From: Nitrospirota bacterium
GTDB taxonomy: Bacteria > Nitrospirota > Nitrospiria > Nitrospirales > Nitrospiraceae
Assembly: GCA_004296865.1 (NCBI GenBank)
Contig: SCVQ01000043.1
Span: 1 to 5,309 of the forward strand
Direction of reading: 5' to 3'
Length of the DNA: 5,309 nucleotides
Of the stretch, positions 1 through 5,309 are shown in pieces. The notes below the pieces were generated by a model. That model worked only from the letters and a program-made list of their open reading frames with translations, was not told the origin of the DNA and did not search any database. Within the stretch, counting starts at the first letter, position 1; each line of letters opens with the position of its first letter. Both the position numbers and the translations under genes were made by a program.

Positions 1-912
1 GTTCGAGAGATTCTCAACTGGTACGGGAGTGACAATGCGGGTACGCGGACAAACCTCGCTCGCCTGCTCGACCACGGCAAGCTGGGAGGGACCGGTCGTC
101 TGGTGATCCTGCCGGTCGATCAAGGCTTTGAGCATGGACCGGCCAGGAGTTTTGCGCCCAACCCGCCAGGCTACGATCCGCAGTATCATTTCGAACTGGC
201 CATCGAAGCGGGGTGCAATGCCTATGCGGCGCCCCTCGGGTTCCTGGAAGCCGGGGTGAGCCGCTACGCGGGCGCGATCCCGCTGATCCTGAAGCTGAAC
301 AACCACGATGTGCTGCATGACGACGAGGATCCCCTCCCGGCCGTGACCGGCAGCGTCAGGGATGCCCTGCGCCTCGGCTGTTCCGCCATCGGGATTACGA
401 TTTATCCGGGCTCGGTCCACTGCGTGCCGATGTACCAGCAACTCCGGGAGATCGCGGAGGAAGCGAAAAGTGTCGGCTTGGCGGTCGTCGTCTGGTCCTA
501 TCCGCGAGGGGCCGCGCTGAGCAAGGAAGGGGAAACGGCGATCGACGTGGTGGCCTATGCGGCCCACATTGCGGCGCAACTGGGAGCCCACATCATCAAA
601 GTCAAGCTGCCGACGGCGCACCTGGAACAAGCCGCGGCGAAAAAAGTGTATGAGGCCGAGAAGATTCCGATCAAGACTCTCACCGAGCGCGTGCGACACG
701 TGGTGCAGAGCGCGTTTGCCGGTCGCCGGATCGTGATCTTCTCGGGCGGCGCCAAGAGCGATGACAACAATGTCTTCGAGGAAGCCCGCGCCATTCGTGA
801 CGGAGGCGGGTTCGGGTCCATCATCGGCCGCAATTCGTTCCAGCGCCCCAAGAAAGACGCCATCAAGTTCCTGCAGACGGTCATGGGTATTTATGCCGGG
901 GAGATCCGGTGA
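1..912 (+). CDS. fbaB: class I fructose-bisphosphate aldolase (FbaB/DhnA family), 5'-truncated by window edge
   Basis: Cleaves fructose 1,6-bisphosphate reversibly to dihydroxyacetone phosphate and glyceraldehyde 3-phosphate through a lysine Schiff base, in cytosolic glycolysis/gluconeogenesis. The frame is open from base 1, giving 303 visible residues. The GTG at 103 is internal, because conserved family sequence (a GGTG motif, then ILPVDQG) spans it. Seen: ILPVDQGFEHG near residues 36-46, the TIYPGS strand, WSYPRG with W165 and Y167, the HIIKVK strand with K200/K202 (one is the Schiff-base lysine; W and Y match the catalytic pair known from archaeal class I aldolases), then SGGAK and GRNSFQRP, the phosphate-binding end of the TIM barrel. 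Compared with E. coli FbaB about 34 residues are missing. From memory of shorter bacterial relatives, perhaps only a few are lost. Related DhnA/LsrF aldolases act on other substrates, so the substrate is inferred. The Do-family protease gene follows after 46 bp. Confidence 0.93.
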   Translation, partial: VREILNWYGSDNAGTRTNLARLLDHGKLGGTGRLVILPVDQGFEHGPARSFAPNPPGYDPQYHFELAIEAGCNAYAAPLGFLEAGVSRYAGAIPLILKLNNHDVLHDDEDPLPAVTGSVRDALRLGCSAIGITIYPGSVHCVPMYQQLREIAEEAKSVGLAVVVWSYPRGAALSKEGETAIDVVAYAAHIAAQLGAHIIKVKLPTAHLEQAAAKKVYEAEKIPIKTLTERVRHVVQSAFAGRRIVIFSGGAKSDDNNVFEEARAIRDGGGFGSIIGRNSFQRPKKDAIKFLQTVMGIYAGEIR

Positions 913-942
913 CCCGCGCGACCCTGCAAACCATGGCTTTCG

Positions 943-950
943 GTGGGAGA
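943..950 (+). promoter_or_regulatory. ribosome binding site that fixes the protease start
   Basis: A purine-rich GGTGGGAGA stretch lies about 8 bases before the ATG at 959. The frame is also open further upstream, with an ATG at 761, but that extension would lie inside the aldolase gene and encodes low-complexity Arg/Ser/Pro sequence without a signal. The Shine-Dalgarno, together with a basic-then-hydrophobic N-terminus right after 959, supports 959 as the start. Confidence 0.6.
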
Positions 951-958
951 GACGAAGA

Positions 959-2491
959 ATGAGCGGATACGATCTCTTCAAGCCCGGACCCCGGCGCCGG
1001 ACCTCCCTGGTGGTCAGTCTGTTGCTGGTGGGCGTCGGGATCCTGATCGGCGTCGTGGTGGCTTCGGACCTGGGCTGGCTGCCGTTCGGCCACGCCGTTC
1101 CGGAAGCGCCGGTGAAGCCGGTCCCGGCGGCCATGCCGCCTCCGGCGCCGGTCGGCGTGGATCGCAATTTCGTGCAGGTTGCCAAAGCCGTCACCCCGGC
1201 CGTGGTGAATATCTTCACCACGCGGTCCGGCAAGGGGGGAGAAGGACCCCATGCCATGCCGTTCGATGACCCCCTCTTTCGCCGGTTCTTCGGGGATGAG
1301 TTCTTCCGGCGCTTTGAAGCCCCGCGGGAACGGAAGGAACGGAGCCTGGGATCGGGCGTGATCGTGGACCCCAATGGCTTGATCATCACCAACAACCATG
1401 TGGTGAGCAAAGCCGATGAGATCAAGGTGTTTCTCTCCGACAAGCGCGAGTTCAAGGCCAAGTTGATCGGGACCGACGCCAAAACCGACCTGGCGGTGCT
1501 CAAGATCGAGGCGGAAGGGTTGCAGACGATTCCCTGGTCGGATTCGGACAAGTTGGAAGTGGGGGAATTCGTCCTGGCCGTGGGCAATCCATTCGGGCTG
1601 ACCCAGACCGTCACGTTGGGCATCGTGAGCGCGGTCGGGCGGGCCAGCATGGGCATCGCCGAGTACGAAGACTTCATCCAGACCGATGCGGCCATCAACC
1701 CCGGCAATTCGGGCGGCGCGTTGGTGAACGCGCGCGGCGAACTGGCCGGGATCAACACCGCCATCTTCAGTCAGAGCGGGGGCAATATGGGGATCGGCTT
1801 TGCGGTGCCCAGCAACATGGCGCGCTCGATTCTCGACCAACTCGTCAAGAGCGGCAAGGTGGTCCGAGGCTGGCTGGGGGTCTCCATTCAGGAACTTTCC
1901 CCCGAATTGGCCGCGCAATTCGGCGTGACGGAGTCCAAGGGGGTCCTGGTCAGCGATGTGCTGGAGAGCAGCCCTGCCAAGCGCGCCGGGCTCGAGCGCG
2001 GGGATGTCATCCTGGAATTTGACGGCAAGCCGGTCGAGAATCCCACGCAGCTCAGGAATGCGGTAGCGCAGACGATAGTCGGCAAGAAGGCCGTGGTAAA
2101 ATTCCTCCGGGACAAGACCATGCGCATGGTGGAGGTTGCGATTGCGGAACAGCCGAAGCAAGTTGCGCAGGCCGGCGAGGAGAGCGGGGAGTCGGCCAGA
2201 CCAGCCGGGCTCCTCTCCGATCTCGACGCGCGCGAGTTGACCGCCGATCTGGCGGGCCGTCTCGGACTGGCCGCCGGCGAGCGCGGGGTGGTCGTCGTGC
2301 AGGTCCGACCCGGCAGCATTGCAGAGGAGACGGGCATCAAAGAGGGCGACATCATTCTGGAGGTGAACCGGAAGACGGTCGCCAATTTGAAAGCCTACGA
2401 GAAAGTCGCCGCCAAGATCGGCAAGGATGAAGCGGCTCTGCTCCTGATCAAGCGTCAGGGGCGAACGACCTACGTCACGTTAAAACCGTAA
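959..2491 (+). CDS. Do-family (DegP/DegQ/MucD-like) periplasmic serine endoprotease with two PDZ domains
   Basis: Envelope quality-control protease/chaperone of family S1C that degrades misfolded periplasmic proteins; 510 residues, normal for the Do family. Residues 11-14 are basic (PRRR) and 16-36 form one hydrophobic segment, a signal peptide or membrane anchor. I see no clear AxA cleavage site, so an anchor is plausible. A Pro/Ala-rich linker spans 47-65. The trypsin-like domain, roughly 70-295, holds the full triad: H147 (TNNHVV), D177 (KTDLAVLKI) and S251 (NPGNSGGAL). PDZ1 starts near R303 (RGWLGV) and contains GDVILEFDG at 348-356. An acidic, Gly/Ser-rich linker follows near 400-420, then PDZ2 at about 421-508 with GDIILEVNRK at 463-472. 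The short loop before the domain resembles DegQ/MucD more than the long LA loop of E. coli DegP. I cannot separate degP, degQ and mucD, so no symbol is given. It is probably co-transcribed with the aldolase, with no obvious functional link. Confidence 0.95.
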   Translation: MSGYDLFKPGPRRRTSLVVSLLLVGVGILIGVVVASDLGWLPFGHAVPEAPVKPVPAAMPPPAPVGVDRNFVQVAKAVTPAVVNIFTTRSGKGGEGPHAMPFDDPLFRRFFGDEFFRRFEAPRERKERSLGSGVIVDPNGLIITNNHVVSKADEIKVFLSDKREFKAKLIGTDAKTDLAVLKIEAEGLQTIPWSDSDKLEVGEFVLAVGNPFGLTQTVTLGIVSAVGRASMGIAEYEDFIQTDAAINPGNSGGALVNARGELAGINTAIFSQSGGNMGIGFAVPSNMARSILDQLVKSGKVVRGWLGVSIQELSPELAAQFGVTESKGVLVSDVLESSPAKRAGLERGDVILEFDGKPVENPTQLRNAVAQTIVGKKAVVKFLRDKTMRMVEVAIAEQPKQVAQAGEESGESARPAGLLSDLDARELTADLAGRLGLAAGERGVVVVQVRPGSIAEETGIKEGDIILEVNRKTVANLKAYEKVAAKIGKDEAALLLIKRQGRTTYVTLKP

Positions 2492-2493
2492 TT

Positions 2494-2510
2494 CCTACGC
2501 GTTGCGTGGG
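2494..2510 (+). other. small GC-rich hairpin between protease and PIN-TRAM genes
   Basis: CCTACGC (2494-2500) and GCGTGGG (2504-2510) can pair over 7 bp, counting one G-U wobble, with a 3-base GTT loop. It begins 2 bases after the protease stop codon. No T-run follows (next bases are CCGCGTGGGT), so it is not a canonical intrinsic terminator. It could protect a 3' end or attenuate read-through, or be chance in GC-rich DNA. Confidence 0.35.
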
Positions 2511-2541
2511 CCGCGTGGGTCGATGGTAGCATGCGTGATCG

Positions 2542-2552
2542 AAAGGGGGTGA
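2542..2552 (+). promoter_or_regulatory. strong Shine-Dalgarno of the PIN-TRAM gene
   Basis: AAAGGGGGTGA differs by one base over its last ten positions from the ideal anti-16S complement AAGGAGGTGA. Its G-run ends 7 bases before the ATG at 2557. It is the best ribosome binding site in the window and fixes the start. No convincing -35/-10 pair was found in the gap. Confidence 0.75.
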
Positions 2553-2556
2553 CGAT

Positions 2557-3579
2557 ATGGCACGACGTATTAGTTTCGTGCTTTTAAGTGCCCTGGCTGG
2601 AATGGCCCTGTTCTTGCGGAGCGAAGAAGCTTCGGGACAAATCCTGGTCACGGGGTTTGTCATTGGAGCCGTGACCGGCGGGCTTATCCTGCTGGTGGAA
2701 TATGGGCTGCAGCGGGCGTCATTCGGTATTGTGGTGGGGGGCACCGCCGGGTTGGCGATCGGGCTCGTATTGACCGGGCTGGTCGAGTGGGTGGGCAGCG
2801 CTATTTTCGACGTGGAAACGTTTCTGTTTCACATCGGCGGGCTCGCGTTCCTCCTCGGCTTGCCCTATCTAGGCATCATGCTCGGATCGAAATTCGGAAT
2901 GGAAAAACTCTCGGGGCCCGTCACGCACGTGGAGCACGCCGGCGTAACCAGCAATAATAAGATTCTTGATACCAGCGTGATCATCGACGGACGTGTGGCG
3001 GACCTCTGCGAGACGGGATTTCTGGAGGGCACCTTCCTGGTCCCCCAGTTCATTTTGCACGAACTCCAGCACATCGCCGATTCCTCCGATGGTCTGAAGC
3101 GCGCGCGAGGCCGCCGTGGGCTGGACGTTCTGAACAAGATTCAGAAGATGGTGGACATCGACGTGCGCATCGTGGACGACGATTTCCCGAACGTGAAGGA
3201 AGTGGACGCCAAGATCGTGGTGCTGGCCAAGAAGGTCGGCGCCAAGGTGATCACGAACGATCTGAATCTGAACAAGGTCGCGGAGCTCCAGGGGGTCCGG
3301 GTGCTGAACATCAATGAATTGTGCAATGCCCTGCGCCCGGTCGTCCTGCCCGGCGAGACCATCCGGGTGTTCGTGCTGAAGGAAGGGAAAGAGGCCGGGC
3401 AGGGGGTGGCCTACCTGGACGACGGAACGATGATCGTGGTGGACAACGCCAAGCGCTGCATCGGGCGGAACGTGGACGTGGTCGTGACCAGCGTGTTGCA
3501 GACGACGGCGGGGCGGATGATCTTCACGCGCCTCAAGGAAGAGACCGAAAAGGAAGAGTCCCAGGTCGCGCGTGGCTAA
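2557..3579 (+). CDS. membrane-anchored PIN-TRAM domain protein (YacL-like putative RNase)
   Basis: 340 residues in three parts. Residues 1-110 hold about four hydrophobic segments (roughly 5-20, 28-48, 56-78, 88-110), a membrane anchor. Residues 134-255 are a PIN nuclease domain starting [11 protein letters not shown]. Candidate metal-binding acids are D138, D144, E169 (FILHELQ), D217 (EVDAKI) and D235 (ITNDLNLNK). Residues 262-325 are a TRAM domain, a small beta-barrel associated with RNA binding. The layout and length match the YacL family (B. subtilis YacL, about 366 aa). PIN domains are typically Mg2+-dependent RNases, so a membrane-tethered RNA-cleaving or RNA-binding role is inferred, with the substrate unknown. 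It is not a VapC toxin: it has the anchor and TRAM domain, and no antitoxin gene is adjacent. It is followed by ispD with an 8-bp overlap, the same neighbour as in Bacillus. The C-terminal tail is charged (EETEKEE). Confidence 0.93.
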   Translation: MARRISFVLLSALAGMALFLRSEEASGQILVTGFVIGAVTGGLILLVEYGLQRASFGIVVGGTAGLAIGLVLTGLVEWVGSAIFDVETFLFHIGGLAFLLGLPYLGIMLGSKFGMEKLSGPVTHVEHAGVTSNNKILDTSVIIDGRVADLCETGFLEGTFLVPQFILHELQHIADSSDGLKRARGRRGLDVLNKIQKMVDIDVRIVDDDFPNVKEVDAKIVVLAKKVGAKVITNDLNLNKVAELQGVRVLNINELCNALRPVVLPGETIRVFVLKEGKEAGQGVAYLDDGTMIVVDNAKRCIGRNVDVVVTSVLQTTAGRMIFTRLKEETEKEESQVARG

Positions 3580-4282
3580 CCGCACCGTTGCCGTCGTGCC
3601 GGCCGCCGGGCGTGGGCTTCGCATGGGGGGGCATGTCCCCAAGCAGTTTCTGACGCTGGGAGGCGTGCCCATTCTCGTCCATTCCCTCCGGGCGCTGGAA
3701 GCGTCGTCCTGTGTCGAGGCCATTATCCTCGCCGTCCCGGAGGCCGACCGCGAATTCTGCCTGCGCGAGATCGTCGCTCCCTACGGGTTCAAGAAAGTCA
3801 CGAAAATCGTCGCCGGCGGCGCGCAGCGGCAGGATTCTGTGCGCCACGGGCTCGCCGCCGTCGATGAGGAGGAGGTGGAAGTCGTGCTCGTCCACGACGC
3901 CGTGCGTCCATTCGTAACGCCGGACATGGTGCAGCGGGTCGTGGAGGCCGCAGCCCGGCACGGAGCGGCGGTGGTGGCGATTCCGATGCGGGACACGGTC
4001 AAACAGGTAGGCGCCGATGGACTGATCGAAAAGACGGTGGATCGTGGGCAGCTCTGGCTTGCGCAGACCCCGCAGGCGTTTCGCCTGGCGCGGTTTCAGG
4101 AGGCCCACCGCAAGGCCGACATCGACGGCTTTCACGGAACCGACGACGTGCAGTTGGTCGAGCGGCTCGGCTATCCGGTCGCCGTCGTGGAGGGCAGCGG
4201 AGAGAACATCAAAATCACACGGCCGGAGGACCTGGCGATCGGCGAGGCGATCCTGGCGGCGCGGCAAGGACATGATGTGTGA
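3572..4282 (+). CDS. ispD: 2-C-methyl-D-erythritol 4-phosphate cytidylyltransferase
   Basis: Third step of the MEP isoprenoid pathway: MEP + CTP gives 4-CDP-methylerythritol + PPi, in the cytosol. 236 residues, the usual length. The signature [11 protein letters not shown]...PKQFLTLGG lies at residues 10-31, with R17 and K24 corresponding to catalytic R20 and K27 of E. coli IspD. Next come [10 protein letters not shown] (nucleotide binding), [40 protein letters not shown] and [11 protein letters not shown] with K214, the equivalent of E. coli K213. All expected motifs are present, so it should be active. The start is GTG at 3572, inside the last codons of the PIN-TRAM gene (8-bp overlap). The next ATG, at 3623, would remove most of the CTP-binding motif. 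A purine-rich AGGAAGAG lies at 3551-3558, rather far upstream, so translational coupling to the upstream gene is likely. It is not fused to IspF, unlike in some proteobacteria. Confidence 0.97.
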   Translation: MANRTVAVVPAAGRGLRMGGHVPKQFLTLGGVPILVHSLRALEASSCVEAIILAVPEADREFCLREIVAPYGFKKVTKIVAGGAQRQDSVRHGLAAVDEEEVEVVLVHDAVRPFVTPDMVQRVVEAAARHGAAVVAIPMRDTVKQVGADGLIEKTVDRGQLWLAQTPQAFRLARFQEAHRKADIDGFHGTDDVQLVERLGYPVAVVEGSGENIKITRPEDLAIGEAILAARQGHDV

Positions 4283-4295
4283 CGGGTCGCCCATT

Positions 4296-4307
4296 GTGAC
4301 TGGTCAC
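4296..4307 (+). repeat. short inverted repeat between ispD and ispF
   Basis: GTGAC-TG-GTCAC is a perfect 5-bp inverted repeat with a 2-base centre in the 56-bp ispD-ispF gap. The loop is too short for a stable RNA hairpin, so if functional it would be a protein-binding half-site pair. A palindrome this small is readily expected by chance. Confidence 0.2.
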
Positions 4308-4324
4308 TCGGCACAGAGCACGAC

Positions 4325-4330
4325 GAGGAA
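4325..4330 (+). promoter_or_regulatory. ribosome binding site of ispF
   Basis: GAGGAA lies about 8 bases before the ATG at 4339. It supports this start, which also gives the canonical [11 protein letters not shown]-terminus. Confidence 0.65.
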
Positions 4331-4338
4331 GTTGTAGA

Positions 4339-4824
4339 ATGCGAGTCGGACTAGGTTATGACATTCATCCGTTGGGGCCGAACCGTAAGCTGATCTTGGG
4401 CGGGGTCGAGATTCCTCACACGCAGGGCTTGGTCGGCCACTCGGACGCGGATGCCTTGGCCCATGCGGTGTGCGATGCCATGCTTGGCGCGATGGGGGAG
4501 GGGGACTTGGGCAAGCACTATCCGAGTTCCGATCCGAAGTACAAGAATATTTCCAGCCTGCTTCTTCTGGAAGAAGTGAACGGCTTGCTCGGGAAGAAAG
4601 GCTATCGGTTGGTGAACCTGGATACGGTCATCATCGCGCAGGCACCCCGTCTTGGCCCTCACCTGGCGGCCATGCAAGCGCGGCTCGCGGAAGTGTTGAA
4701 GATCGAGCTCGGGCAAGTTAACGTGAAGGTGAAAAGCGGAGAAGGGCTGGATGACGCCATCGGCAGAGAAGAGGCCATTGCGGCCCAGGCCATCTGTTTG
4801 ATAGAACCAGTTAGCAAGTCGTAA
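4339..4824 (+). CDS. ispF: 2-C-methyl-D-erythritol 2,4-cyclodiphosphate synthase
   Basis: Fifth MEP-pathway step: cyclises 4-CDP-methylerythritol 2-phosphate to MEcPP with release of CMP; works as a homotrimer with a zinc site and a second divalent metal. 161 residues, normal. Zinc ligands D8, H10 (GYDIHP) and H42 (ALAHAVCDA) are present, as are H34-S35 (GHSDADAL), D56-G58 (EGDLG), YPSSD at 61-65 and AQAPRLG at 100-106. These sit at the same numbers as the E. coli substrate-contact positions. The C-terminal loop is odd: residues 132-135 read KSGE where E. coli has TTTE, and GLDDAIGR follows where E. coli has KLGFTGR, one residue longer and lacking F139. E135 and the Arg (R143) are kept, so activity is still expected. 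It lies 56 bp after ispD and 7 bp before cysE. Confidence 0.96.
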   Translation: MRVGLGYDIHPLGPNRKLILGGVEIPHTQGLVGHSDADALAHAVCDAMLGAMGEGDLGKHYPSSDPKYKNISSLLLLEEVNGLLGKKGYRLVNLDTVIIAQAPRLGPHLAAMQARLAEVLKIELGQVNVKVKSGEGLDDAIGREEAIAAQAICLIEPVSKS

Positions 4825-4831
4825 AGCCCTA

Positions 4832-5309
4832 ATGTTCAAAGTCATCAAACAAGATTTACGGGCCGTCTTCGATCGGGACCCGGCGGCAAGCAGCACGCTG
4901 GAAGTGATCCTGACCTATGCGGGCTTCCATGCGTTGCTGGCCTATCGCATTTCCCACTGGCTGAAGGTGCATGGGGTGCCGTTCATCCCGCGCGCCATCT
5001 CGCAGCTGGCCCGTTGGCTGACGGGAATCGAGATTCATCCTTCAGCCAAGATCGGAAAGAGCTTTTTCATCGATCACGGGATGGGGGTGGTCATCGGTGA
5101 GACGGCGGAGATCGGCGACTATGTGACGCTCTTCCAAGGTGTGACGCTGGGGGGGACCGGTAAAGAGCACGGCAAGCGCCATCCGACGCTCGGCAACCAC
5201 GTCGTGGTCGGTGCCGGGGCCAAGATACTCGGCGGGATCAAGATCGGCGACAACGTGAAGATCGGCGCCAACTCGGTCGTGCTCAAGTCTGTGCCGGCCA
5301 ATTCCACGG
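4832..5309 (+). CDS. cysE: serine O-acetyltransferase, 3'-truncated by window edge
   Basis: Transfers acetyl from acetyl-CoA to L-serine, giving O-acetylserine for cysteine synthesis in the cytosol. 159 residues are visible and the frame runs off the right edge. The helical N-terminal part (about 1-65, with VFDRDPA near 12-18) is the short type seen in B. subtilis CysE. A left-handed beta-helix of hexapeptide repeats follows. Key sequence: [11 protein letters not shown], then [18 protein letters not shown] with H82 as the likely catalytic base (equivalent to E. coli H158), then [17 protein letters not shown], the acyl/CoA-site loop. The EIHP glutamate at 67, in place of E. coli D143, is normal for the short type. 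What is missing should be the last coil and the C-terminal tail, which in this family forms feedback inhibition and cysteine synthase contacts. ATG 4832 is the only good start; a TAG closes the frame at 4802. No clear Shine-Dalgarno is seen, and the 7-bp gap after ispF suggests coupled translation. Confidence 0.95.
   Translation, partial: MFKVIKQDLRAVFDRDPAASSTLEVILTYAGFHALLAYRISHWLKVHGVPFIPRAISQLARWLTGIEIHPSAKIGKSFFIDHGMGVVIGETAEIGDYVTLFQGVTLGGTGKEHGKRHPTLGNHVVVGAGAKILGGIKIGDNVKIGANSVVLKSVPANST

Noticed and set aside
103..105. GTG at 103 as the aldolase start.
   Set aside because: The frame is open to base 1 and the upstream 34 residues are family-like, so the gene really begins left of the window.
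761..958. Possible 66-residue N-terminal extension of the protease.
   Set aside because: It lies mostly inside the aldolase gene, is low-complexity Arg/Ser/Pro sequence, and the ATG at 959 has a Shine-Dalgarno and leads straight into a typical signal/anchor segment.
881..2161. Long minus-strand open frame (426 codons) opposite the protease gene.
   Set aside because: The translation is rich in His/Arg/Asp with no recognisable domain. It is a codon-bias mirror of a well-supported + strand gene in GC-rich DNA.
2502..2529. Candidate promoter: TTGCGT with TGGTAG about 16 bases downstream.
   Set aside because: The -10 match is very poor (about 2 of 6) and the -35 overlaps the hairpin, so it is not better than chance.
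2557..3579. PIN-domain gene as a VapC-type toxin of a toxin-antitoxin pair.
   Set aside because: The protein has four membrane segments and a TRAM domain, is over twice the usual VapC length, and has no small antitoxin gene beside it.
2869..4294. Overlapping minus-strand open frames (2869-3723 and 3533-4294) opposite the PIN-TRAM gene and ispD.
   Set aside because: Same reason: no motifs, and the + strand genes carry complete catalytic signatures.
4351..4896. Minus-strand open frame (181 codons) opposite ispF and the start of cysE.
   Set aside because: No recognisable domain, and it lies antisense to ispF with intact zinc ligands.
5031..5033. Glutamate instead of aspartate in the cysE EIHP motif as a missing catalytic residue.
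   Set aside because: EIHP is the usual form in short B. subtilis-type serine acetyltransferases, so it is not a defect.

Overview
The window is a compact stretch of bacterial chromosome, about 60% G+C by eye, with six genes all on the + strand. In order they are a class I (FbaB/DhnA-type) fructose-bisphosphate aldolase cut at the left edge, a Do/DegP-family periplasmic serine protease, a membrane-anchored PIN-TRAM (YacL-like) protein, ispD, ispF, and a serine acetyltransferase (cysE) cut at the right edge. I see no RNA gene, mobile element, CRISPR array or phage-like sequence. Every intergenic gap is 65 bp or less.

The gene content and protein style suggest a free-living Gram-negative bacterium. 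An envelope serine protease with an N-terminal membrane segment and two PDZ domains points to a periplasm. The aldolase sequence and the set of neighbours remind me of Nitrospirota (Nitrospira-like) genomes. That assignment is inference from memory; deltaproteobacterial-type lineages or NC10 are alternatives.

Layout: 1-912 is the aldolase, acting in glycolysis/gluconeogenesis. 959-2491 is the envelope protease/chaperone. The 65-bp gap at 2492-2556 holds a small GC-rich hairpin without a T-tract, then a strong Shine-Dalgarno for the PIN-TRAM gene (2557-3579). ispD (3572-4282, GTG start) overlaps that gene by 8 bp. ispF (4339-4824) follows after 56 bp, and cysE (from 4832) after only 7 bp.

How they work together: IspD and IspF catalyse the third and fifth steps of the MEP isoprenoid pathway (IspE, the step between, is not here). 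CysE makes O-acetylserine for cysteine synthesis. The order PIN-TRAM, ispD, ispF, cysE matches the Bacillus yacL-ispD-ispF-(gltX)-cysE cluster, so this is mostly a conserved housekeeping block. The aldolase and protease appear to be neighbours rather than pathway partners.

I found no evidence for an undescribed system. The most unusual detail is a non-canonical substrate-binding loop in IspF (residues 132-143), with a one-residue insertion relative to E. coli IspF. The other observations are modest points of gene organisation.
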